Below, in pieces: positions 40,379-48,442 of a stretch of 64,000 nucleotides of DNA. This DNA comes from a virus. The position numbers and the translations under genes are program-made. Each line of letters begins with the position of its first letter. Positions within the stretch are counted from its first letter, which is position 1. The notes under the pieces are model-generated. The model was not told the origin of the DNA, did no database searches, and was given only the letters and a program-made list of their open reading frames with translations. The stretch spans positions 30,375-94,374 of the IMG/VR virus record IMGVR_UViG_3300043313_001220; one strand, given 5' to 3'.

Positions 40379-43097
40379 GGACCGGTTCGTCGACCTCGAT
40401 CTGGAGGACCAGCTGCGGGCGCAGATCGCCAAACTGCGGCAGCTGCGCGAGCTGAAGGTAAAAGAACAACAGCAGCAAGCCGAAGGGGCGCGGCAATACC
40501 TCAACGATCCGGTCGGGTGGATCGAGCGGTTCGTTAAGTGGGGTGACGGCGAGGGCCATCTGACGGATTATCAGGCCGAGATCGTCGCCGAGCTGCCGAG
40601 GCGCAAGCGGGTGGCCGTGCGTGGTCCACATGGTCTCGGCAAGAGCCAGGATGTAAATGCGTCTATTGCTACGCCCACCGGCTGGACCACTATCGGGGCC
40701 CTCCGGCCCGGAGATGAGGTCTTCGACGAGCAGGGCAAGACCTGTCGCGTGGTGGCCAAGTCCCCGGTCTGGCAGGACGAAGCCTTCGAGGTCGAGTTCT
40801 CCGATGGCCACATAGTGACCACCCATCCGAACCACGAATGGCACGCGGTTGACGTCTACGTGCGGCCCAGGGGTGTGCGGGACTGGCGTGACCACTGGGC
40901 GGCCACCCGGCGGGTCACCACAGCCCGGATGGCCGAGACCCTGCGGTCACCCGGCGGCCAGCTGCGATGGCGCGTCCCAACCGCCCGCCCCCTGGAGCTA
41001 CCGGCCGCCGACCTACCGGTCGACCCCTACGTCCTGGGGGTCTGGCTGGGAGACGGCGACACCAACGGGGGGGCGTTCACCCTCAACCGAGACGATGCCC
41101 CCGAGGTGGTGGCGCGCATTCCCGGCGGCCACTTCGCGCCTTACGCCGAGAAACCGAATTGCCGCCGCTACGTCGTGCTGGGTCTGATCCACAAACTGCG
41201 GGCTGCGGAGGTGCTCGGCCACAAGCATATCCCGATCGCCTATCTGCGCGCGTCGATTGAACAGCGCCGCGAGCTGGTCCGGGGGCTGTGGGATTCTGAC
41301 GGCTACCGCCAGGCCGGGGGCTGCGACGAGATCAGCTTGAACAACCACGAGCTGGCGCTGGGGGTGCGGCAGCTGCTCCAGACCCTCGGCCTGGTCGCAC
41401 GGATGACCCAAGGCGACTCGGTGATCTGGGAAGCTGGCGTGCCCCGCAAGACCGGGACCCGCTACCGGGTGTCCGCGCGGTTTGACTTCAACCCCTACCA
41501 CCTGTCGCGCTACGACTGGACCCCCCGGGGAGCGCAAGCGTCGCGGCACACTCAACGGACCGTCGTTGACGTTCGTCGGGTCGCGGACCAGCCGACCCAG
41601 TGTATCGAGGTCGACTCCCCGTCGCACCTCTACCTGACCGGCGAGGCGTTGATCCCGACCCACAACAGTGCGTTGGCTGCGATCACCACCCTCTGGTTCG
41701 CCACCACCCGGGAGCAGGCGGGGCTCGACTGGAAGGTCCTGACTACCGCGTCCGCCTGGCGACACCTGACCAAATATCTGTGGCCGGAGATCCATCTCTG
41801 GAGCCGCCGCCTCGATTGGGACGCGCTCGGCCGGCAGCCGTACAATGAACGGTCGGAGCTGCTGGCGTTGACCCTCAAACAGCGCTGGGGGGCCGCCTCC
41901 GCGGTTGCCAGCTCCAAGCCGGAGCTGATCGAAGGCGCGCATGCCGACAGTCTGCTCTACCTGATCGACGAGGCTAAGATCGTGCCCGACAACGTGTGGG
42001 ACGCGATCGAGGGTGCGTTCTCCGGTGGCCGGATGGAAGGCTACCCGGAGGCCCTGGCACTGGCGATCTCCACCCCCGGGCCGCCGGTCGGACGGTTCTA
42101 TGACATCCACCGTCGGGCCCCAGGGCTCGAGGATTGGTGGGTCCGGCACGTCAAGGTCGAGGAGGCAATCGACGCGGGGCGGATCTCGCAGGCGTGGGTT
42201 GACCAGCGGCGCAAGCAGTGGGGTGCCGACTCGGCGCTGTTTGCCAACCGCGTCCTCGGGGAGTTCCACGCGTCCGACGAGGACAGCCTGATACCGCTGG
42301 CCTGGGTCGACGCGGCCATCGAACGTTGGCGCGACTGGGACGACGCCGGACGCCCGGAGCTGGTCATCCAACACCCGCAGGTGATCAGCGTTGACGTCGC
42401 CCGGTCCGGCAGCGACTCCACGATCATCGGCCAGCGGATCGGATGGGCGATCACCGAGTTCGAGACCCACAACCGCGAGGACACGATGAAGACCGCCGCG
42501 CGGGTCGGACCGTTGATCCACGACGCCGACGACGACCGGCCCCGGGTGGTCGGGGTGATCGACACGGTTGGGGTCGGGGCGGGTGTCTACGACCGGCTGC
42601 GCGAGCTGAAGTACCCGGTGGTCGCCTACACCGGGTCGGCGAAGACCGACTTCCGGGATCGCACCGGGGAGTATGGGTTCGTCAACACACGGTCTGCGGC
42701 CTATTGGAACCTGCGGGAGCTGCTCGACCCGGCGAACGACAGCATATTGATGCTGCCGCCGGATGATCTGATGATCTCCGACCTGACCACCCCGACCTGG
42801 GACATCACCTCAGGTGCGCCGCCGAAGATCGTGGTCGAGAAGAAAGACGACGTCGTGGCCCGCCTGGGTCGTTCGCCGGACCGTGGCGACATGGTGGTGA
42901 TGGCGTTCTGGTACGAGCAGCTGCGCAAGGAGGCGCAGGTCGCGAAGACCCCGGAGGGCAGACTGCCGGTGCACCGAGATCTGTCGCCGCTGGCCGCCCA
43001 GCAGGGCAACGACATAGGGGTGCAGATGCCGCGCCGGATACCGGGCATCGGGACCATCCGGAGGCCCCGTGCGTCGGCGATGGGGCCGCTCGGGTAG
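40368..43097 (+). CDS. Terminase large subunit interrupted by an intein
   Basis: A 909-residue precursor; without the intein the mature terminase would be 568 residues. Extein features: Walker A GPHGLGK|S (split by the intein), Walker B LLYLIDEAKIVPDN near residue 530, and the RNase H-like nuclease acidic motif VISVDVARSGSDS near residue 672 with a later VVGVIDTVGVGAG. The ATPase would power DNA packaging and the nuclease would cut the concatemer. GTG at 40368 is chosen (a TTG at 40359 is possible); it overlaps the small subunit gene by 11 nt. Confidence 0.9.
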   Translation: MDLEDRFVDLDLEDQLRAQIAKLRQLRELKVKEQQQQAEGARQYLNDPVGWIERFVKWGDGEGHLTDYQAEIVAELPRRKRVAVRGPHGLGKSQDVNASIATPTGWTTIGALRPGDEVFDEQGKTCRVVAKSPVWQDEAFEVEFSDGHIVTTHPNHEWHAVDVYVRPRGVRDWRDHWAATRRVTTARMAETLRSPGGQLRWRVPTARPLELPAADLPVDPYVLGVWLGDGDTNGGAFTLNRDDAPEVVARIPGGHFAPYAEKPNCRRYVVLGLIHKLRAAEVLGHKHIPIAYLRASIEQRRELVRGLWDSDGYRQAGGCDEISLNNHELALGVRQLLQTLGLVARMTQGDSVIWEAGVPRKTGTRYRVSARFDFNPYHLSRYDWTPRGAQASRHTQRTVVDVRRVADQPTQCIEVDSPSHLYLTGEALIPTHNSALAAITTLWFATTREQAGLDWKVLTTASAWRHLTKYLWPEIHLWSRRLDWDALGRQPYNERSELLALTLKQRWGAASAVASSKPELIEGAHADSLLYLIDEAKIVPDNVWDAIEGAFSGGRMEGYPEALALAISTPGPPVGRFYDIHRRAPGLEDWWVRHVKVEEAIDAGRISQAWVDQRRKQWGADSALFANRVLGEFHASDEDSLIPLAWVDAAIERWRDWDDAGRPELVIQHPQVISVDVARSGSDSTIIGQRIGWAITEFETHNREDTMKTAARVGPLIHDADDDRPRVVGVIDTVGVGAGVYDRLRELKYPVVAYTGSAKTDFRDRTGEYGFVNTRSAAYWNLRELLDPANDSILMLPPDDLMISDLTTPTWDITSGAPPKIVVEKKDDVVARLGRSPDRGDMVVMAFWYEQLRKEAQVAKTPEGRLPVHRDLSPLAAQQGNDIGVQMPRRIPGIGTIRRPRASAMGPLG
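40644..41666 (+). mobile_element. 341-aa intein with LAGLIDADG endonuclease in the terminase P-loop
   Basis: The insertion lies between Lys92 and the P-loop Ser. The intein starts with Ser (SQDVNASIATPTGWTTIGAL), has the TPTGW block A context, and ends IPTHN before the +1 Ser of SALAAITTLW. A two-motif LAGLIDADG homing endonuclease lies inside: YVLGVWLGDGD (intein residue about 131) and RELVRGLWDSDGY (about 210). Splicing restores GPHGLGKSALAA. The nucleophile is Ser rather than Cys at both junctions. Confidence 0.88.
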
Positions 43098-43106
43098 CGC
43101 ACATGG

Positions 43107-43140
43107 GGATGCCCCCCGGCCGTGAGCTCGGGGGGCATCC
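43107..43140. terminator. Bidirectional terminator between convergent genes
   Basis: GGATGCCCCCC pairs with GGGGGGCATCC around a 12-nt loop. It sits between the terminase stop and the stop of the leftward gene at 43156, so it can serve both strands. Confidence 0.7.
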
Positions 43141-43155
43141 GGTGGACGTTGACGG

Positions 43156-43611
43156 TCAGAAGACGCCCGAGGCGTCCAGCGCAAACAGGATGGCCTCGAA
43201 CGCCGCGACCTCGTCATCCTCCGGGCTGGTCTTGACGATCGCCAATGCCGCCAGCCGCAGTGCGTTGCGCTGGTCGGCGGTCAACACGACCCGCAGTTCG
43301 CCAGCGACCGATTCTTCCCGGGCCGGGACCGGCCGAGGGAGATCTTCGAGGTCGAGGTAGCTGACCAGCAGCATCTGCACGAGGTGATCGACCGCCCGAT
43401 CCTGCGCCGGGCCGGTGCGCTCCTGGCAGATCGCGATCTGTGCGCCCAGCTCCTCGTCGGGGCCATCGTCGCCGTCTTCTTGGCTGGTGATGTTGTCGAC
43501 CTGGCAGGCGATGGCCTCGTCGATGACTACCGCGTTGTAGCCGTCGCGGGTGGTGACGTCGACCAGCTCGACGGCGTCATCGCGGGTGGGGCCTTCGGTC
43601 TCGTAGTTCAT
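43156..43611 (-). CDS. Hypothetical protein sharing a segment with the maturation protease
   Basis: A 151-residue acidic protein preceded by AAGGAG. Its residues 52-90 (PDEELGAQIAICQERT... AVDHLVQMLLVSYLDLEDLP) align with residues about 613-655 of the protease fusion at 48443 (PDDELESQMG... AVDHLREMLLRSYLDVEDLP). It therefore contains a module also used in a head protein, and may interact with the same partner. Last gene of the first leftward island. Confidence 0.65.
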   Translation of the reverse strand: MNYETEGPTRDDAVELVDVTTRDGYNAVVIDEAIACQVDNITSQEDGDDGPDEELGAQIAICQERTGPAQDRAVDHLVQMLLVSYLDLEDLPRPVPAREESVAGELRVVLTADQRNALRLAALAIVKTSPEDDEVAAFEAILFALDASGVF

Positions 43612-43649
43612 GTCCGTCTCCTTCGGTTGGTGTGGCGGGGGGCGGGTGA

Positions 43650-43847
43650 TTAGATCTTAGAGATGCGCTGGTCGGTGACGTTGTGGGTGCAGCGGTAGCC
43701 ACCCTTGGCGTCCAGCCAGATGATCGCGAAGCCGTCAGGTCCGTTCATCGTCAGCTCGCGGACCTCCAGGACGACACCCTTGACGCGCGGGCCGCCGGGG
43801 CCCTGGAAGACGATCTCGTCGCCCTGGCGGTACTCGGTGCGGTCCAT
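43650..43847 (-). CDS. Small hypothetical protein
   Basis: A 65-residue protein starting MDRTEYRQGDEIVFQGPGGP; strand-rich like a small SH3-type barrel. AAGGAG precedes the ATG. It has its own promoter at 43892-43920. Confidence 0.6.
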   Translation of the reverse strand: MDRTEYRQGDEIVFQGPGGPRVKGVVLEVRELTMNGPDGFAIIWLDAKGGYRCTHNVTDQRISKI

Positions 43848-43891
43848 GTCCGGCTCCTTCGGTCTAGGGGGCGGGCCCCCCTGCATGTTCC

Positions 43892-43920
43892 AGTTTACCA
43901 GGTGACACGCCACGTGTCAA
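43892..43920 (-). promoter_or_regulatory. Leftward promoter in the first island
   Basis: TTGACA, 17-nt spacer, TAAACT on the minus strand, within TGACAC/GTGTCA half-sites (GACACGTGGCGTGTCACC). It reads the two small genes at 43847 and 43611. Confidence 0.7.
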
Positions 43921-43952
43921 GCCCCGTGCCACATCGAGCGGCACGGGGCTTG
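43918..43952 (-). terminator. 13-bp hairpin between leftward genes
   Basis: CAAGCCCCGTGCC and GGCACGGGGCTTG flank a 9-nt loop, just downstream (leftward) of the gene ending at 43984 and touching the -35 region of the next promoter. It may terminate the upstream transcript or influence the promoter. Confidence 0.5.
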
Positions 43953-43983
43953 TGAGGTGTGTCACATCAGCGCCATGGGCCTT

Positions 43984-44673
43984 CTAGAAGGGAACGACGC
44001 ACTCCGCGTGCCGGCAACCGTCCTGGCGGCAGTAGAGGCCATCGCCCCGCGAGCTGTGGTCGCACGCCCCCGGGCTGACCAGGTTCAGGTGGAAGCCCGA
44101 GACATATCGCACGCCCTCGTTCGGGTCGTGCTCGTTGTGCCCGACCTTGCCCGGCCAGGTCTCGATGCCGTACCACTCGGTCTCGGCACTGCCCGACCAG
44201 CAGATGATCGACGAGACGACCGGCGCGACCGGCTCGGGGTGATCGGTGGCGGCGGCAGCCTCCGCGCGGTGGTGCGACCGGCGCTCGGTGTAGATCGACA
44301 GCATGTCGGCCACCCGGGCGATCGCGCCCTTCGCGGTGCGGCACGATTGGACCAGCTCGGCCAGCTCGGAGTCGCTGTACGCCTCGATCACGATGTCCCA
44401 ACCGGCGTTGTCGTAGTTGGCCATAGCGTGGGCCTTGACCGCGTTGATGAGGTTCCAGACCCGGCTGGAGATCCGTACCAGTCCGTCAACATCCAGGAAT
44501 CGCGACCGGGCCATCTTAACGCAGGGGGTGCAGTTGGCAGTCTCGTTGGTGAACTCGCGCTTGCCGGTCTTCATCGCGCCACACAGCGGGGGCGAACTCC
44601 AACCGACGTTGATCGCCAGGTGGACGGTGCTCGCGCCAGCGCGGGCGGACTTGACGGTGACGACCTCGTTCAT
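43984..44673 (-). CDS. Hypothetical protein
   Basis: A 229-residue protein starting MNEVVTVKSARAGASTVHLA. CTPCVKMARSRFLDVDG and two further cysteines in the C-terminal CRQDGCRHAEC suggest metal binding at both ends. GGAAGGA precedes the ATG. No family recognised. Confidence 0.6.
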   Translation of the reverse strand: MNEVVTVKSARAGASTVHLAINVGWSSPPLCGAMKTGKREFTNETANCTPCVKMARSRFLDVDGLVRISSRVWNLINAVKAHAMANYDNAGWDIVIEAYSDSELAELVQSCRTAKGAIARVADMLSIYTERRSHHRAEAAAATDHPEPVAPVVSSIICWSGSAETEWYGIETWPGKVGHNEHDPNEGVRYVSGFHLNLVSPGACDHSSRGDGLYCRQDGCRHAECVVPF

Positions 44674-44701
44674 GGGGGTGTCCTTCCGGGGGGTGGGTGG
44701 G

Positions 44702-45052
44702 TCAGACCGCGAGCAGGGCGAGCAGATCGTCGGCAGGTGCCGCGACCGGGGCGGGGGCGGCGAACTGCCGGTTGATCTCGGCAACCCAGGCGGTGTGTGC
44801 GGCGCGCTGGGCGGCGGTCGACAGGTCCAGCTTGGTGGCGCACAACGCCCGGTCGCGGGTGGCCGACCAGCGGTGGGTGGCCGCCGAGTGCTCGGCGTGA
44901 ACCCGGGAGACCAGGGCGGCGAGGGCCGCGCGGTTGCGCTCGATCGGGCGGCGGACCCCTGCGATCCAGGCCCGGACGGTGCGGGTGGTGACGCCCAGCT
45001 CGCGAGCGATCTCCGCCTCGTTCATGTCCAGGGCCTGTGTCAGGTTCCGCAT
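44702..45052 (-). CDS. Helix-turn-helix DNA-binding protein
   Basis: A 116-residue protein with a clear HTH at residues 10-36: MNEAEIARELGVTTRTVRAW followed by IAGVRRPIERN. The C-terminal 70 residues are Ala-rich helices. It is the first gene of the leftward island, behind a consensus-like promoter, and could be a transcriptional regulator of the TGMCAC-type operators; that is inference. GGAGGAG precedes the ATG. Confidence 0.7.
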   Translation of the reverse strand: MRNLTQALDMNEAEIARELGVTTRTVRAWIAGVRRPIERNRAALAALVSRVHAEHSAATHRWSATRDRALCATKLDLSTAAQRAAHTAWVAEINRQFAAPAPVAAPADDLLALLAV

Positions 45053-45099
45053 CTCGGGCTCCTCCGGTCGGGGGCCAGTGCCTCGGCCCTTCAAAAACA

Positions 45100-45128
45100 A
45101 GTATACCAGGTGGCATGCCGTGTGTCAA
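45100..45128 (-). promoter_or_regulatory. Strong leftward promoter of the first island
   Basis: TTGACA, 17-nt spacer, TATACT on the minus strand, with TGTCAC 12 bp upstream of the TGACAC element. It faces the HTH gene and is back-to-back with the rightward promoter at 45233. Confidence 0.8.
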
Positions 45129-45232
45129 GTCGCGTGACACTCAACCCGGTATCGGATGTGTGAGATGTGCCACATCTGCCGCTGCGGTGAGATGACTACT
45201 TGTGCGACAGGGTCCGCGGGTGTAGCGGCCAG

Positions 45233-45262
45233 TTACAGCAACGCGGCTCGGCAATGTACAAT
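45233..45262 (+). promoter_or_regulatory. Rightward promoter before the head genes
   Basis: TTACAG, 18-nt spacer, TACAAT. The ATG at 45269 follows after six nucleotides, so the mRNA is probably leaderless. TACAATCG is shared with the capsid promoter. Confidence 0.55.
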
Positions 45263-45268
45263 CGTGCT

Positions 45269-45628
45269 ATGCAGCTCAACGCGTTGATGGTCCTTATCTT
45301 CGTGTTGGCGACTGCCCGAGCCACCGGCCTGCTCACCGGGACCGACGAGATCACCCGACCATACGTGCGGGGCACGTCCGACGACAACGGCGACACGGTA
45401 ACCCCAGGCCTGGTCGGGCGGATCAACCCCGACGAGCTGGAGCGCGGCTGGCGGCACCTGCTCGCCTACCTGCTCACCTGTCAATGGTGCGCCTCGACCT
45501 GGCTCGGCCTGTTCGTGTTCGCCCCCCTCGCCTGGTGGTACGGCAGCAACCCCTGGGCGCTCGTGCCCTGCCTCGGTCTGGCATTCAGCCAGGTCACAGG
45601 AATCATGTCGAAGTGGGGGCGCGAGTGA
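45269..45628 (+). CDS. Membrane protein, DUF1360-like
   Basis: A 119-residue protein starting MQLNALMVLIFVLATARATG. Three hydrophobic segments (1-18, 66-80, 85-110), with RATGLLTGTDEITRPY and LTCQWCASTWLGLF, the latter pattern being typical of DUF1360 proteins. Often seen next to portal or capsid genes in actinophages. The start is fixed by the leaderless arrangement. Confidence 0.65.
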   Translation: MQLNALMVLIFVLATARATGLLTGTDEITRPYVRGTSDDNGDTVTPGLVGRINPDELERGWRHLLAYLLTCQWCASTWLGLFVFAPLAWWYGSNPWALVPCLGLAFSQVTGIMSKWGRE

Positions 45629-47604
45629 CGGTTAAGACCTCCGCGAGTACGGCCGTCGCCATCCGAGGCGCGTGCACCGAGGTCGCCAAGCGCAGCGGCA
45701 GGCAATGCAAACAGACCCCCCGAGATGGCACCGACCGGTGCCGATCACACGCCCGGCCACCGCGCACCGCCTTGACCGCAGCATCCGCCCGCATGTCGAT
45801 CAACGGGGTCGGGTGGAAGACCTGGCGGTTCGGCGACCAGGCGTGGCAGCTCGAAGCCTGGCGGATGTACGACGTCATTGGCGAGATGCGCAAGTTCGCG
45901 AACACCATCGGCGCGCAGGTCTCGAAGTGTCGTCTCTATGTGGCCGAGATCGACCAGAACGGCGAACCGGGCAAAGAGGTCGAAGACCCGGAGATCGCCG
46001 CACTCGCCCAAGGGCCGCTCGGCAAGGGCCCGAAGAAGGACGAAGCCCTGCGGCTGCTCGGTGTCAACCTGTCAGTGGTGGGGGAGGCATATGTCGTTGC
46101 CGAGGCGGACGGCGCTAAAGGCGGCGACGATCTGTGGTACGTCGTCTCAGGATCGGAGATCCAACAGGCCGGCAACCGGTTGATCATCGCCCGCGCGGCA
46201 CAGGCCGGGCTCGGTGGCGAGCTCGAATTCCGCGAAGATGTCGACCTGCTGATCCGCTGCTGGACCCCCCACCCCCGCCGGACGATGTGGGCGGACTCGT
46301 CGGTGCGTGCAGCCATTCCGGTGCTGCGCAAGATCGAGACGACCATGAAGCGGTCTTTCGCCGAGCTAGACTCGCGGCTGACCGGTGCTGGTGTTCTGCT
46401 CCTGCCCCAGAATATCGACTTCCCGCGCGGTGACGGGGCCCCCCGCGACATCGACGGCCTGGCGCAGGTGTTCATGAACACCGCCGCCGCCTCGATCGAC
46501 GACCGGGCGTCATCCGAGGCGATGGTGCCGATCCTGATCACCGCGCCGCCGGACTCGATCGACAAGATCAAGCATCTGACGTTCTGGTCGGACATCTCCG
46601 ACAAGATCCAGGAGATGGAAGACGCCAGCATCCGTCGCCTGGCCGTCAACCTGGACATCCCGCCCGAGGTCCTGATGGGTGTCGGGGATTCAAACCACTG
46701 GAACGCCTGGGCCGCCGACGAGGCGAATATCAAGATCTTCGTCGAGCCGATCCTCCAGCGGATCGCCGAAGCCCTGGACCACGGCTACCTCGACGCGGCA
46801 CTGGAGTTCATGGGGCTCGACCCCGAGAAGTACACGTACGCGTTCGACATCTCCCCGCTGACCGTCCCACCGGACCGGACCGCCGACGCGTTGCAGATGC
46901 ATGGTGCCAACGTCATCTCCGACGAGGCGCTGCGCGCCGCGGGCGACTTCAGCGACGATGACGCACCCAGCGGTGAGGAACAGGTCAAACGGCTGCTGGC
47001 CCAGGCGATCATCGCCAAGCCGGAGCTGCTGGAGAACAAGGCCATCCAGAAGCTGTTCGGGGTCAACCTCGACCTGTCCGGACTGGCCCCCGCGCCAGCG
47101 GCCCCGCCCGGTGGGATGCCAGACCCGGCGGCGGCGGAAGAGCCGCCACAGGCCGGGGACGCCGCCGCGGCCGAGGTTGTCAAGGAAGCCCCCCAGACCA
47201 ACCCGAGCCGCAACGTCGGGCGCTCGGAGGGTACCGCATCACTGCTGATGCTCGCCAACTACGCGATGACCCGCGCACTCGGGGTGGCCGGCAGCCGCCT
47301 GGTCCCCCACACCCAACGTGACCAATACCCGGGGGTGCCGAAGCACGGACTCTACGCACAGTACGGCGCGGTCACCCACGAGAAGGCCCAGCAGATCCTG
47401 CGCGGGGTGTGGGCCGACCTGCGCTCGGCTGCGATGGTCGACCCAGAGCTGGCCGCGCTGGACGTCGACCGGTTCGAGCAGCTGCTCAACAGCGCCTGCG
47501 TCGACCTGCTCACCCGCGGGCGTGGGTACGATCCGCAGGAGCTGAACGACGCGCTGTCGCTGTTCAGCCGGCAGCTGTTCACCCCCGCGCCTGTGGGGGC
47601 GTGA
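45625..47604 (+). CDS. Portal protein
   Basis: A 659-residue protein placed between the terminase and MuF-like genes. The core (residues 70-450) shows actinophage portal features: EALRLLGVNLSVVGEAYVVA, LIRCWTPHPRRTMWADS, SFAELDSRLTGAGVLLLPQN and NLDIPPEVLMGVGDSNHWNA. The N-terminal 40 residues include CTEVAKRSGRQCKQTPRDG and CRSH, a small Cys/His element not usual in portals. The C-terminal 150 residues are Pro/Ala-rich followed by a helical domain. GTGA-coupled to the membrane protein upstream. Confidence 0.85.
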   Translation: MTVKTSASTAVAIRGACTEVAKRSGRQCKQTPRDGTDRCRSHARPPRTALTAASARMSINGVGWKTWRFGDQAWQLEAWRMYDVIGEMRKFANTIGAQVSKCRLYVAEIDQNGEPGKEVEDPEIAALAQGPLGKGPKKDEALRLLGVNLSVVGEAYVVAEADGAKGGDDLWYVVSGSEIQQAGNRLIIARAAQAGLGGELEFREDVDLLIRCWTPHPRRTMWADSSVRAAIPVLRKIETTMKRSFAELDSRLTGAGVLLLPQNIDFPRGDGAPRDIDGLAQVFMNTAAASIDDRASSEAMVPILITAPPDSIDKIKHLTFWSDISDKIQEMEDASIRRLAVNLDIPPEVLMGVGDSNHWNAWAADEANIKIFVEPILQRIAEALDHGYLDAALEFMGLDPEKYTYAFDISPLTVPPDRTADALQMHGANVISDEALRAAGDFSDDDAPSGEEQVKRLLAQAIIAKPELLENKAIQKLFGVNLDLSGLAPAPAAPPGGMPDPAAAEEPPQAGDAAAAEVVKEAPQTNPSRNVGRSEGTASLLMLANYAMTRALGVAGSRLVPHTQRDQYPGVPKHGLYAQYGAVTHEKAQQILRGVWADLRSAAMVDPELAALDVDRFEQLLNSACVDLLTRGRGYDPQELNDALSLFSRQLFTPAPVGA

Positions 47605-48416
47605 TGGCCGAACCGGTGTGGGACGGGACCGGCGTCGACCCGTGGATGCCGAGGCGTCTGGCTGCACAGGCCGAGGCTGTGATCGGCGAGCGGACCGTGT
47701 TCGACGACTACCTCGCCCGGTTGTCCCGCTGGCTGGTCGACACCCGCCGGGCGGTGATGCGTTCGTCGATCGTCGACCCGGATGCGGTCTGGTCGATGTT
47801 GCTGTCGTGGGTGGATTCGGTCACCGAGTTCGTCCACTCGACCATCGCCGATCTGGTCGGGACCGCCTATCGGAAGCTGCTCGGACCGGGCTACATCTAC
47901 AGCCAGCGGCCCCACGTCACCGCATACCTGGCGGAGGCGCAGAACCGGCTGGTCAACGTCCCGGAGCAGGTCTACGACCGGATCGTCGGGCAGATCGCCG
48001 AAGGTGCCGGGATGGGCGAAGGCATGGATCAGATCCGCAAGCGGGTCGAAGAGGTCTTCAGCCTGACAGGCACGCCGTATTGGCCGAACCGGGCTACCAA
48101 TGTCGCTCGCACAGAAACATTGGGCGCGTTAAATGCTGGGCGCGAGGGCGCATTTAATACGGTCGCTCAGGAGCTGGGCGGCGAGTTTGACCATATGTGG
48201 CTAGCTACTGCGGACTTGCGGACGCGCCCCGCCCATCGTGAGGCTGACGGCCAGCGGGTCCCGCTCGGGACCCCCTTCATGATCGGCGGTTTCCCGATGT
48301 CGCGGCCCGGCGACCCATTGGCCCCCATCGATCTTACAGCCCAGTGCCGTTGCACGACTTTGCTCTTGCGACCCGGCGAGAACGTCGACCTCAGTGACCG
48401 CCAGATGGTACGCTAA
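47604..48416 (+). CDS. MuF-like minor head protein
   Basis: A 270-residue protein with the phage Mu F-type C-terminal domain: NVARTETLGALNAGREGAF near residue 168, WLATADLRTRPAHREADGQR near 206, FPMSRPGDPLAPIDLTAQCR near 230. The N-terminal half is helical. It joins portal and capsid and may be ejected with DNA. No toxin domain is fused. TGATG overlap with the portal gene. Confidence 0.85.
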   Translation: MAEPVWDGTGVDPWMPRRLAAQAEAVIGERTVFDDYLARLSRWLVDTRRAVMRSSIVDPDAVWSMLLSWVDSVTEFVHSTIADLVGTAYRKLLGPGYIYSQRPHVTAYLAEAQNRLVNVPEQVYDRIVGQIAEGAGMGEGMDQIRKRVEEVFSLTGTPYWPNRATNVARTETLGALNAGREGAFNTVAQELGGEFDHMWLATADLRTRPAHREADGQRVPLGTPFMIGGFPMSRPGDPLAPIDLTAQCRCTTLLLRPGENVDLSDRQMVR

Positions 48417-48442
48417 ACCGCACGAGAAGACTGGAGATAGCG

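Noticed and set aside
45484-45624. Longer portal start at 45484
   Set aside because: The GTG at 45625 overlaps the stop of the membrane protein gene, the usual coupling here; the upstream codons duplicate that gene in another frame.
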